Below are positions 10,717-21,194 of a DNA stretch of 64,000 bases, in pieces. The DNA lies in contig CM051512.1 of NCBI GenBank assembly GCA_028015205.1, forward strand, positions 8,492,255 to 8,556,254. The letters are read 5' to 3'. The notes beneath the pieces were generated by a model. The model was not told the origin of the DNA. It did no database searches and saw only the letters and a list, made by a program, of their open reading frames with translations. A program made the position numbers and the translations under genes. Each line of letters starts with the position of its first letter. The stretch's first letter is position 1. The DNA is from Mytilisepta virgata. Its lineage: Eukaryota > Mollusca > Bivalvia > Mytilida > Mytilidae.

Positions 10717-10992
10717 CCGGAGGAAACAATCTTGACCACAATATATGTTCTTACAACACAAGCGTTGGGTAACACTTACTTCCATTATGTCGTCCCTGTC
10801 TGTCTAGTTCTAGGGCCTTTGAGAAATTGGTTTGTTTTCCTTTCAATTAGCCCTATGGGTCTGTTTGTGTCTATCGTAAAGTTTTTTTTTATTATATATA
10901 AACAGAATGCAGACAAAGACTATAAACATTCTAAATTAATCCATTTCCGTTGTCTTTTTGTAAATGCTGTTTTTTATATTCCGCATAATTAA
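10717..10992 (+). other. Candidate exon with a GPCR-like first membrane segment
   Basis: Follows a good acceptor (TGTTTGCTTTTCAG). The frame reads EETILTTIYVLTTQALGNTY, then VVPVCLVLGPLRNWFVFL, and ends at TAA in 10990-10992. The hydrophobic stretch after a short polar lead resembles TM1 of class A receptors (P...LG..GN), but the glycine of GN is an arginine here. No downstream receptor exon (DRY, NPxxY) was found. It could be a decayed receptor exon or a chance hydrophobic frame. Confidence 0.2.
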
Positions 10993-11980
10993 TTTTAGAA
11001 TATTCATAGCAGACACGTAAATGTTGGTTTAAAACAATTTTTCAAAGAATAAAAAACTTTGAAAATTGGTATGGATTTTAAAATTTATTTGACGTTGAAT
11101 TTCTGATGTAGTTGAATGTACGTTGTTATTTCAGTCAGAGATTGTTAGATTTTAAAAATGTTTATAAACCATGTCAAACTTTATGTGACTTTGTGGAAGA
11201 GCTCAGTTTCTAAATTAGATTACGCTAATTACTCCTTCTGTCGTCGAAAAAAGGGTAGGCCAACGGCCACTATGATTTCAAAATGTGTATGCACCTCCTG
11301 GAATGTGGTCGGGACATATAGATTTACCCTTGTATGTCCGTATATCTGTCTAGTTTGTTTTTCATTAATTTTTATTAACATTCTTACTTCATACATGTAT
11401 CTCTTTAATTCATGAAAACTGGAACCAATGACCAGTCACAATTGAATAAGGCTGACTCGTACATCAGCATCATACCCCGCATTAGTCTTTATTTTTTTTA
11501 TTTCTGAAACAAAGACAGTACCTAGATCGGAAATATAATGCCAAGGATGTCAAAACGGACACGTTTCTTTCACATACATAATACAATGTATAATGAAACT
11601 ATATGTAAATGTTTATGAAAATTCTTTCATGTTTTTGATAACGATGACTATTACATACTCTCATAGATATCACTATAATATCACAAAAACTGAATGGAAA
11701 GTTTTGATTGTTCTATACAAGTTTCCTTAGTATCTCTCCAACAAATTTTAGGATATTTTATACCTACAAAATTACAAATTGACCGAAATATCCTTAAATT
11801 TAGCAACTGACGGCTACCATATTTTAAAAATCAAAATTGACAAACATAACTATTATTTTTTATTCTAGTTATCAAGTTTCCAATAAAAATGTTGTTCTAA
11901 TATATTCTATTAAGATTAAGGTGAAGCAATTTTATAAGAAAAAAAATATTGAAAATGAATTAAATAAAAACAAAAAAACA
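10993..11980. other. No gene seen
   Basis: AT-rich. The 85-codon plus-strand frame at 11158-11415 contains a GTCGGGACATATAGATTT block that loosely resembles text near 30340, so it may be a faint repeat rather than a gene. Confidence 0.35.
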
Positions 11981-11984
11981 CCCA

Positions 11985-13670
11985 ATCAATTAGACAGACA
12001 AACCCTGGAAGACAAATGAACAATAAGCACTGAAAACTAAAAAACAATGAACAACACGAACTCCTATAAAAACCAGGAGGGTAAGCAGTTCTTGCTCCGT
12101 ATACAGCACCAATCGTAAGGTTCAACAAAGTCAATTCGGTTAAAGTCACAAATCGATGAAGGCATATGAAGTATTACGACAGTGGGAACAGGTCCAACAT
12201 CACCTTAGATATTGGAACACTGTAAAGGTCAATCAATTCGTGATGACGGCTGTCAAATTTCCCAAGTGATAACATCAACTTATCCCTGACAAAACACTGG
12301 TTAAAAAGCTTTTGTAACAGCAGTAATTCTCTTTGTCGAAAGTTATGGTAACGCACGCATGCCTTTGAATATCGGATAAGCTGAGGAACGTATACGCCAT
12401 ATGCAGGCGATGCTGGTATATATATTGCTCCTCAAGAAAGGAAAGTTAAGAATAGGAAAGTCGAAGTCATTACGTTTGACATAAAGTTTTGTCTTCAAAT
12501 GTCCCTCATTGTCTATTTCAAGGAATAAATACAAATATGAAGCGGACTTCGATGTAACTGTAGTATCCTTAATTTCAAGCTCACTGGGATAGATGAGATA
12601 TAGAAAGTCTTGGAATTTATTTAACGACAAACCGCATCTATATAACAAAAAGTGAAATTAAAGGATTGGGCTAGGTTCTTTTTTTTCAGGTAGTAGCCCT
12701 TGAAAGAAGTCCGCTTCATATGAGTACCGAAATAGATTGGCGAGGAGAGGAGCACAGTTGGTTCCCATTTGGATGTCGATTGTTTGTTGAAAATTTCGAC
12801 AGCCAAATTCAACAAATATGTTGTTCATGAGAAAATCTAACATGTTTGTAATTTCATCTTCAGAAATATTTTTTGTCAGATTCAGAGTGGTTCTTAACGA
12901 AATAAGCCTTTTCTCTACCTAAAACTAAAAAGTAATACCTGCGTGTGCCATTTTGCTTGAATAAACATTGATGAATTATTTGTTTCAATCGATATTTTAA
13001 TTTGGAATGTAGTATAGTAGTATAGAATGTAGAGAAGTCGAATGTTTTTATACTGTTGCATGAAGCCAAAGATTTTGATTTTAGATATTGTATTAAATTG
13101 TTCTAGTTTTTAAGGTTCCACATTTGATTGACTTCATTGGTGGAATATGATGTTTCACAGTAATTCTGAAGGCCCTATTTAATACATGTCAATATGAGTG
13201 TTAAAACCTTTGAAAGAGGTTTTGTAGAGCAATTAGCTGACTAACCAATGTACCTTTGATTATATGGATTCTTATGTAGTTTAGGAATCCAATACAGAAC
13301 AGGAAGGTCTTCTTCTTCACCCTTTGTAGAAACGCCAAAGGAATGAAGAACGGTCTGGTCGTTATCAAGAACTCTTTGCTCAGTGAGTGTGGTCGGTGTA
13401 TAAGTCTGGTTACCCGCAACTCGTTTCTCGAAATAATAGTTCTTGCAGACAAGAACGATGTTATTTGGAGCTTGTCCGCTCGGACAATTATATATTTGTC
13501 ATGGAGGCGAGTCAAGGTTTCAACAACCTTACATTCTCTAAAGGTGGATGTAGCTTTAAACATCATAGAACCTCAAAATTTTTAATTCAGATCTGTATCA
13601 TTGACCTTACAGCCTTCACTCACTCTGAAGGATCAAAATATCAATTGTATGCCTATTAATCCATTTGGGA
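11985..13670 (-). pseudogene. Family-A retroelement, near full-length degraded copy
   Basis: Read from 13670 down: an N-terminal RT region (LHDKYIIVRADK), a segment encoding FDFSTFYTTILHSKLK (~13045), a GREKAYFVKNHSESDKK block, then LDFLMNNIFVEFGC, QMGTNCAPLLANLF, and the catalytic motif decayed from YIDDV to YIDAV. Next come the C-terminal RHHELIDLY block and the 3' tail with a shortened core near 12075. Frameshifts split it into several frames. The fold and motifs suggest a Penelope-like-type RT, from memory. No GIY-YIG endonuclease was seen, so the autonomous type is uncertain. Confidence 0.7.
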
Positions 13671-14050
13671 TGATGCCTCTGCTGGTGGACCGTAGGTCCC
13701 CGAGGGTATTCGCCAACCCAGTCGTCAGACTTGTCTGACATGATTATTCATTGATTTGTTACAGAAATTACCAGTATTTAGCAAAATTCAAAAATAATAG
13801 AAATACTAAGGGTTCATTCCTTGTATTGCACATGGTAGATCTCCTTAGTTGAAATTTGGCTTCCTATTTTGGTATTTTTGGTTGAGTACTTCTTGTTTAA
13901 TATAAGTTTGGTTTTTGGTCTTCCAAAGGTTTCGGTTTTAATGCTGCTGATGAGAGGTAACTCCTTGAAATGCGTCGTATACAGCATAGTATAAATTTAC
14001 AATATCTAATATTAGTATCTTTGGATTGTTATTATATAAGCGTTCAATGT
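13670..14050 (+). repeat. Dispersed repeat family C
   Basis: Contains TTTGGCTTCCTATTTTGGTA, GTACTTCTTGTTTAATATAA and CTGCTGATGAGAGGTAACTC in order. Shorter copies lie at 34215-34420 (same strand) and 57075-57290 (inverted). The opposite strand is open across most of it, starting MLYTTHFKELPLISS and ending with TGA after YHVQYKE, so it may be a fragment of an element ORF. The superfamily is unknown. Confidence 0.6.
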
Positions 14051-14631
14051 AATACAAAAACAAATTCCAGGTAAACATTTCGGTCCTCTTTTTTTTCAAG
14101 TGTCACAAGACAAAAGCTTTAATTAAAGGTTTGTTTTGTTCTTAATTACATTTGATCTTCTTTATCCGACTTTTATTTCTTGCCTGTTCTTACAAGTTTC
14201 ATACAAGTTGGAAAGATGGGAATGGACAATTTAGGATAAGAAAACCTGCCCGAAAACATATTTTATACGTTTCTAAAAAATACAAGTAAAACTATTTTGG
14301 CAAAAATTTAACTTAAATAACTAATATAAAATGAACAATGAAGTATCCTAAAATTTCTTTTGGAGCATGAATGAGCGTATAGTCTTCCTGCTTTAATTCA
14401 TTTGCCTGTTCAACCCTTTGCTGTGCTCGATCTCATCTTCAATACGAGGATTTGCCAGATCGGTTGTATCAACAGAAAATGACTGTCTGTATATACTTGT
14501 ATTTATATATCTGGGCAATCGCTAGTCTTCCCACAAACTGTCGTTACCTTGAACCTCTTTAAATTTAATAGTGCGCTGATGAATTTTGTAGAAATGAGAT
14601 GCCTGTATGGAAGACGAGGGGAGGTCTGGGG

Positions 14632-15515
14632 ATAGCCGTCAATGATATAAAAACAAAAAAAAATAAAGTAAAAAGTACAAAATGTGTAGTAAAGCTTCAA
14701 CATGAAGCTTGTACCATCGAGGTATTTCAAGCCCTAGGTAATAAAAGAACATCTTCGAAGAGAATAACTTTACATACCTCATACGTTGACATACATTCCT
14801 AACGATATGCATATTTGTCAGTTTTGAGATTACAAACTCGATATCAATAGAAGTAGATACTAAGTCAACTTTATATTGTAAAGAAACGGATGTTAAAATA
14901 ATTCATTGTATTGATTTTTGTCCTAATGTCATTTGAATGATCCAGTTTGAAATTGTCACTCTAATTTTGTAGTCCCAGCAAACGGACTTCGTTGGTAATT
15001 ATACTGTATGGGTTTTTATAGTGTGTTTTATACACCAGATTGTCCGGATAGAAACATTTAAGCGGGAGGTATTGGGATAGCCGTCAATGATATAAAAACA
15101 ATGAAAATAAAGTGAAAAGTACAAAATGTGTAGTAAAGCCTCAACATGAAGCTTGTACCATCGCGGTATTTCAAGACCTAGGTACATAAAAGAACATCTT
15201 CGAAGAGAATAACTTTGCATACCTCATATGTTGACATACATTCCTAACGATATGAATATTTGTCAGTTTTGAGATTACAAACTCGATATCAATAGAAGTA
15301 GATACCAAGACAACTTTATATTGTAAAGAAACGGATGTTAAAATGATTTATTGTATTGATTTTTGTCCTAATGTCATTTGAATGATCTAGTTTGAATCCG
15401 ACATGTCACTGTAATTTAGCAGTCCCAGCAAACGGTCACCTCGTTGGTAATTATACTATATTGGTTTTTATAGTGTGTTTTATACACCGGAGTGTCAGGA
15501 TAGAAACATTTAAGC
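14632..15515. repeat. Two-copy tandem duplication, period about 441 bp
   Basis: GATAGCCGTCAATGATATAA begins both units (about 14631 and 15072). Shared blocks include AACATCTTCGAAGAGAATAA, CGATATCAATAGAAGTAGAT and the final GGATAGAAACATTTAAGCG. The copies differ by scattered substitutions. No open frame is conserved between them. Confidence 0.75.
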
Positions 15516-15565
15516 GAGAGGTATTGGTACACATAAAACCGGTTTAACCCAACCACTGTTCAATG

Positions 15566-15695
15566 TATGTACCAGGTCAGACTATCCTGTATCGCTATTG
15601 TGTTCATGTTTGTATTTTGTACTCTTTTATGTTAATTTTTGCCCGCGGAGTTCTGTCAGTCGTAATTGATTGGTATGTCATTGTTGACCTTCACT
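15566..15695 (+). repeat. Dispersed repeat family F
   Basis: Shares CAGACTATCCT, GTTCATGTTTGT and ATTGATTGGTATGTCATTGT with text at 26305-26425 (+), 39600-39712 (-), 47728-47870 (-), 52880-52975 (-) and 55120-55200 (+). No coding capacity. Boundaries are approximate. Confidence 0.5.
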
Positions 15696-15949
15696 GTTAT
15701 CTATATTGTGTTTTGGTGTTATGTCAGTTGAGAATCCACTTACTATCAATCATGCTTTAATATTTTGGTTTTTTAGCTCTTATATATTGTGAGTTTTCTT
15801 GAGGAACTTTGATGCTATTGATTGATAGATTGTTGTCTGACTCTTCCTTGTATCCTTGCATTTTGTTATGAGAAGAAATATAGTAGTCCACTTTGGTTAA
15901 TTTAGTGTCTGTTCTGTTTGAGCTTTTTGTTTGAATTTTAACCATCAAT

Positions 15950-16180
15950 ATTCATATAATATACCCGCAAGAGAACGCCAAAGCGACAAAAAATTGGGAA
16001 AAATCCGTAAATGCAAAATCCAAGAAAAATACAAATACATTAGAATGGAGCACAACAATATAACACGAATAACTAAAAGAATGAAACCATATAATAAACT
16101 AAAAGAAATAAGCAAAACATTAGCAATGTAAATCCCAATAAAATACGGAAGTGACATCAGGTGCTCCGGAAGAGTAAATA
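15950..16180 (-). repeat. Family-G tail joined to the CTTCCGGAGCACCTG core
   Basis: On the minus strand the tail core (TACTCTTCCGGAGCACCTGA, 16149-16177) is followed by T-rich family-G text down to about 15950. This copy links family G to the 3' tails of retroelement families A and B. Confidence 0.5.
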
Positions 16181-16655
16181 TGTCTACTGTGGTTCGTTAG
16201 CGCCACCCGTCACGTTGCCAGCGAGTGAAAGCCAGTTGAATATTTGCCCTTACCGTGTTGTTCAGCTTACAATACTTGGTATATTCGAATTTCTTAAGTA
16301 GGCTTCTGTTTATTTGAATTTCTTTGGTAGGGTTTAGTTAATTTGAATTTCTGCAGTAGGCTGGTAAAGTCAGTATCGCCGACTTGCACTCATAATTTAA
16401 TACAAATTAATTATTAGCAAGTGGATTTTAATAGATAAAGAAAAAAGATAAAAGGTTAAACGTATAACCCGATAGTATATAACTGATAAAAGGTTAAAGA
16501 AACACAAAAAACAAGTAGTCCTGTATCAGTTAACTGATAAAAAAGAGTCTCAAACGAAGTTCAATTACCGTAGTTCATATTTCAGGTGAGGTGTATCGTT
16601 GAATTTGTGTTGAAACAATATGTAGGTGGTAGGTGCACTGTTGAAAATGAAATAA
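16180..16655. other. No gene seen
   Basis: Contains a short degenerate repeat of ATTTGAATTTCT.TAGTAGG near 16285-16370 and two related TAACTGATAAAAGGTTAAA / TAACTGATAAAAAAGAG blocks near 16480-16550. No coding evidence. Confidence 0.4.
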
Positions 16656-16659
16656 GGCA

Positions 16660-16939
16660 CATGTGTCATTTCATTTGCCATTTTGAAAATTGAAAAATGA
16701 ATGAAAACCCCTTTTGGATCCACATTTCAAATGAGGAAATGATATTACAAACAAAACCCACAATTAGAATAACAACTTCCCGTTCACACCAATGTTTAAG
16801 ATACCCCTCAGCTTTCTCTTGTCTAACTGATCTAAACTTCTCACGATGTGCCTCAGCAGTCAACTCATACCTTTTTAAATTGGCTTTTTGATTTTATCAT
16901 AATTGCTACCATCTGCGTCATTCAACCGTGAATAAGCCT
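16660..16939 (-). pseudogene. Ty3/gypsy-type retrotransposon gag, C-terminal fragment
   Basis: Minus-strand text shows LEAYSRLNDADGSNYDKIKK, then TAEAHREKFRSVRQEKAEGY in a shifted frame after a stop. This is the middle to C-terminal part of an LTR-retrotransposon gag. It continues the fragment at 18313-18700, from which it is separated by the insertion 16948-18304. No protease, RT or integrase follows below 16660, so the element is also truncated. Confidence 0.65.
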
Positions 16940-16947
16940 CTAGTGCC

Positions 16948-18304
16948 GAATTATAGTTATTTCGTACCCTAACTATTTCGTTCCTCCCATTTCGTACCCT
17001 GGAAAAAACCATTTCGTATCCTGACCATTTCGTACCTTGACCATATCATATCTCATGGAAAATGTATATGTAAACCATTTCCTACCTCGTGGAAGATTTG
17101 TATGTATACCATTTCGTATCTCATACATGATTGGTATGTATACCATTTCGTACCTCTGGAGGATTTATATGTGTATCATTTCCTGGTTAAAACTGTTTCA
17201 TAGATGTATACTTACTCCACATGTCCTTATTATACAATTACTCAATCATGAATAAATAAAAAGCGAACAGATTTAATATTTATTTTACATGTAGTTCATC
17301 AATGTTGTTTTTTTTTCAAGACAAAAGGCACACGGAGGTATACATTTCTAGTTTTAGGTAGAGAAAAGGCTTATTCGTTACGAACCACTCTGATTATGAC
17401 AAAATATTCTGAATATGAAAATACAAACATGTTAGATTTTCTCATAGACAACACTTTTGTTGAATATGGCAATCGAATTTTTCAACAACCCATCGGCATT
17501 CAAATGGGAACCAACTGTGTTCCTCTCCTCGCCGATCTGTGTCTGTACTCATATGAAGCACAAACTACCCAAATCCTTTAATTTCACTTTTCGTTATATA
17601 GATGGCATGTTGTCGTAAAATAACGATAAATTCAAAGACTTTCTGCATCTCATCTACCCAAGTGAACTTGAAATTAAGGATACTACAGATACATCAAAGT
17701 CCGCTTCATATTTTGATTTTTTTCTCGAAAAAGACAATGAGAGACATCTGAAGACAAAACTTTATGACAAACGTGATGACTTCGACTTTCCTTTTTTTAA
17801 CTTTTCACTTTTTGAGTAGCAATATACGAGCATCGCCTGTATATGGCGGCTACGTTTCTCAGCTTACTGTTGGTATGTATATACAAAATATATAGATAAT
17901 TATTTCTTTGTTGGTTCAAACCTCATATTTTTATAGTTGAAAAATTTATTAAAGACACATCCTGCAAACAAACAAAGTGTTATTAAAACTATTAAAGTTT
18001 CCAAGTGCTGCTTAATCAAACCAATCATCGGTCTTTATAAAATCTCTACGGCTGGATGCATTTTATTTATGTTATATTTAAAAAAAAAAATAAATCATCT
18101 AAAAAAGTTTTATAACTTAAATAAATGACAACTTTTACAAATATATGATACGAAATAGTAAACATGTATTTAGTCCATGAGGTACGAAATGGTAGATGCA
18201 TTTGGCCCATAGGGTACGAAATGGTTTTTATCGTGGGTACGAAATGGCAGAGGTACGAAATGGTCAATGTACGAAATGGTCAAGGTACGTAATGACTTGC
18301 TTCC
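16948..18304. mobile_element. 1.36-kb non-autonomous DNA transposon (hAT-like) inserted in gag
   Basis: Both ends are flanked by CTAGTGCC (16940-16947 and 18305-18312), an 8-bp target duplication. The imperfect terminal inverted repeats share the pattern GT.ATT.CGTACC.T.AC.ATTTCG. The subterminal zones (16950-17190 and 18140-18300, inverted to each other) carry many CCATTTCGTACC variants. Removing the element and one duplication reunites the two gag fragments in frame at the junction. An 8-bp duplication suits hAT and a few other superfamilies. No transposase is present. The interior holds a family-A fragment. Confidence 0.65.
17302..17875 (+). pseudogene. Family-A reverse transcriptase fragment inside the hAT-like element
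   Basis: Encodes LDFLIDNTFVEYGNRIFQQP, then GIQMGTNCVPLLADL, a decayed active site (YIDGM for YIDDV) followed by a stop, and the ASYFDFFLEKDNERHLKTK block. Same strand sense throughout, truncated at both ends, with no 3' tail. Confidence 0.7.
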
Positions 18305-18312
18305 CTAGTGCC

Positions 18313-18700
18313 TTACCACTAAGCAAATGTATTACACAAATAGGCCACTCAGATTTATCCCATTTATGTAGGGCAGCTAACTTCTCAAACGATTTGAGAA
18401 AAATATCTGGGTCTTGACCCTGGACAAATTTAGGCAACTTCACATTCTTGGGAGAAGACTTCACTGAAGAAGACCAATACCAACAGATTTCTGAATTTCT
18501 AACGCTTTCTCCTTCAACTCTAACACACGCATCCGTATTTGCTGTTCCATCTCGGCACGTTTAATTCCACGCATTTCTGCACGCTCATCACGTTCCTTAG
18601 CCTGTAATTCCTTCCACAAGGTCAAACAATCTTCAACAGACCCCCTTTATCTATCAAATCGTATATCACTTAGGCATATCCATCTCAAAAAAATTCAGAT
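18313..18700 (-). pseudogene. Ty3/gypsy-type gag, N-terminal fragment
   Basis: On the minus strand a charged coiled-coil-like stretch (KELQAKERDERAEMRGIK, then EQQIRMRVLELKEKALEIQK) is followed, after a frameshift, by KLPKFVQGQDPDIFLKSFEK and ALHKWDKSEWPI. This is typical of gag from metazoan LTR retrotransposons. It ends at the 8-bp target duplication. The start codon is not certain. Confidence 0.6.
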
Positions 18701-18746
18701 TAACTAAGCAAACTAAAATACACAATTGTAAATTACCCTTATGACA

Positions 18747-18765
18747 GATCCCGCCGCGGATACCA
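18747..18765 (-). other. Candidate primer-binding site with adjoining LTR or leader
   Basis: TGGTATCCGCGGCGGGATC starts with TGG and lies between gag and a segment (minus strand) ending in ACA, as expected for LTR, then PBS, then gag. The putative LTR would begin at 18767 and run to higher coordinates. Its outer end could not be fixed because no second LTR copy is in the window. The priming tRNA was not identified. Confidence 0.35.
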
Positions 18766-18769
18766 ATGT

Positions 18770-19430
18770 AAAGAAGTGGTAACCACTTCTGATTTCTTTC
18801 AACACAAATAAGCTAGATCAAAGTCTGCGATCTGTCATTAGGGTGTAAAAATACAAAGCAAATAAAAATATATATTTATTTACACCACAACCACAAGACA
18901 AAATAAATAAACAGAAGAAATTTCACATGCAGTTACTCTCAACTCTCTCAACACTATCTCATAATCACAAATAATAAAAATCGGTTGACTCGTATCAAAC
19001 ATAACTGCCAACATTACAATATATACATACATTGTAACATTTCCATATCAAGTTGAACTGTACTTTAGGTAGAAAGGCCAACTCTAACCCTAGTCCCCTG
19101 GGAGTTCATATCACCCTGATGAGCTGGATACTCACTGAATATATCCGATGCCAATAGTATTCCTGATGTGGATATGCACACTGTCAATAATTTCCCCAAA
19201 CTTCACAAACTAAAAATATTTCTCAGCACATCTGCCTCCAACAAATGTCCAGATGCAACATGATCAGTTTCACCTGACTACATGGCAGATCTAAAATATC
19301 TACTAACCAGGTTTTTTACTCGTCACCTGTTCAATGACCTTATAAATAACACTATATAAAAACTCTGACAACAAAACTGTCCAAAGAAAGATAACTCAAA
19401 TGTGTTACAGTAGGGTTTGTTTAGGTAATA
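18770..19430. other. Possible LTR/leader sequence; no gene seen
   Basis: Non-coding sequence upstream (minus strand) of the gag fragment. Part of it may be the 5' LTR. A palindrome AAGTGGTAACCACTT occurs at 18774-18788. Confidence 0.3.
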
Positions 19431-19434
19431 GTCT

Positions 19435-19515
19435 AAAGGAAGGCGGATATGTTTTTGCGTTGACAAAAGAAACAAAAACATCAATAGCATTGCCATGTAT
19501 CCCCTGTAAAGGCTA
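19435..19515. repeat. Short dispersed repeat E
   Basis: GGCGGATATGTTTTTGC, followed after a short gap by AATAGCATTG.CATGT, recurs at 57545-57640 in the same orientation. Function unknown. Confidence 0.45.
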
Positions 19516-19574
19516 CAGGGGTAATGAAATTCGTTTATAGTCTCGATGTGCCGATCAGTGTTTTCCCAAATGAA

Positions 19575-19858
19575 AATGGACCTGCCGATTAATGTTGTCC
19601 CTTCCTCATATCGGATTTGACATGGGCAGCATGGCGAGTGTCCTGTAGGAAGCAGCGACTGCTTACCCTTCCGGGGCATCTGAGTATATCCACGGTATTT
19701 TTGTGGGCTCCATGTTGTTCATCTGTTTTTTGTTTTTTCATTGCAGTAGTGCATTTATTGTTTTGATCTTTTCTTCGTTGTTCTCCGGAGTTTGTCAGTT
19801 GTTTCGATTTTTCCCTTCTTCGAATATCCCTTTGGTATTTCTTGACTTTACTTATACT
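19575..19858 (+). mobile_element. Family-B retroelement 3' tail
   Basis: CGGATTTGACATGGGCAGCA, then the core GACTGCTTACCCTTCCGGGG, CTCCATGTTGTTCATCTG, TTCTCCGGAGTTTGTCAGTT, and the terminus GGTATTTCTTGACTTTACTT. The frames seen here on both strands are translations of this tail. Confidence 0.75.
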
Positions 19859-20034
19859 CATTGCATGATAGTGCATTCACTTACCAAAATGATAAACATT
19901 TTCTTTCTTTTTTTTTCTACACGGATTTTTTCTATGTAATTTAAAATGAAAGTGTTTGCCTTATTTTGTTTTGTTTTTTCTTTCGTTATACCCCTTTAAT
20001 AAATATGTTAATTTGAATGACAAATTGTTAAACT

Positions 20035-20480
20035 AAATGAATGAATACTTTATTCTCATATACATAGGTTACAGAGAAATTATATACAATATTAATGCAT
20101 TATCAATTAATACAGTGCATGTGTAAACAATAACAACACATATACTATTTACAAAGATAGTTTTATTAACCACGAGGGACGACCTTTTTAACAAACATTT
20201 TATAAACTTCGCTAAGTTTTCTAGTACATTGACATCGGTTGAATTAAACAATGTGTTAAATTTTATAATATTGGGATGTTTTTGACGATACTCATGTAGC
20301 AGTTTTTGCCTTTCCAACTGTCGAAACTGTATGTAAAAATATAATGATACTCATCACCAATATCGTGTGAATCACAAAGAATACATAATCTATCATTTCT
20401 AGGGGTATTTTCCATCTGCCCGATTTCCTAGGTATACGACGGCAGCTACGTCTAAATTTACAAAGATAAAACATCAAATA
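20035..20480 (-). pseudogene. Non-LTR retrotransposon (LINE) ORF2 C-terminus and 3' UTR
   Basis: Minus strand, across a frameshift: CILCDSHDIGDEYHYIF (the post-RT zinc-knuckle region, C..C...D..D.YH) followed by QKLLHEYRQKHPNIIKFN and LENLAKFIKCLL. This matches the C-terminus of LINE-type ORF2 proteins that I recall from molluscs and fish. The tail (ATGAATACTTTATTCTCATA on the plus strand) is a typical LINE 3' end. The clade is not assigned. Confidence 0.55.
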
Positions 20481-20594
20481 TGGGGGTATAGCGGTAAAAG
20501 AGCCGTGAATAATCGCTGCTAGCTAACTTTTTTTAAGACTTTAGTCAACCGGCAATACACACGGCTAGAAAGGCCAGACAGGTTTCTGTCGATT

Positions 20595-20925
20595 CTGTTC
20601 TTTCGACAAAGAGGATTAGTGCTTTCACAAAAGCTTCTTAACAAGGGTTTTATGAAGGATAAGTTGATGTCATCACTTAGGAAATGTTACGGTCGTCATC
20701 ACGAATTGATTGACCATTACGGTGTTACAATATCTAAGATGATGTTGGACATATTCGCGCTGTCGTAACCTTTCATGTGCCTCCACCGATTTGTGACTTC
20801 CACCGGATTGACTTTCTTGAACGTCACGACGGGTGCAGTATACGGAGTAGGAACTGCTTACCCTTCCGGAGCACCTGGGTTCACTTCTGGTTTTTATAAG
20901 AGTTCGTGTTGTTCATTGTTTATAT
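20595..20925 (+). mobile_element. Family-A retroelement 3' end
   Basis: Encodes the last ~50 codons (KLLNKGFMKDKLMSSLRKC, YGRHHELIDHYGV), then TAA after DIFALS, and the tail with TTTCATGTGCCTCCACCGAT and the core ACTGCTTACCCTTCCGGAGC. Truncated on both sides. Confidence 0.75.
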
Positions 20926-21194
20926 TGTCAATATGTAATTTTAAAAGTTTTGAAAGCAGACCAAATACCCTTGTCGCCAAGTATTACCAACATTCAAGGT
21001 TTGGGAAATGTTTTTGAAAGTAGTGGAATTCATTCTTGTAAACACTAGGGCTGAGTGATCGGGTAGTTAGGCTCTTCATTTGAAGTCTATGTCTTCTATG
21101 TTGCCATATTTACAAAACAGACTTTGCTAGATTGACTCGCTAAATTTGCCGGATTAAGTCACGTCTGCTGTTCTGTCGGACAGGTTTGCAGTTA

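Noticed and set aside
16950..17190. CRISPR-like look of the CCATTTCGTACC array
   Set aside because: Eukaryotic context, degenerate units, irregular spacing and an inverted partner array at the other end of a transposon.
19114..19145. CTGATGAGCTGG as a hammerhead core
   Set aside because: No GAAA at the required position and no stems.
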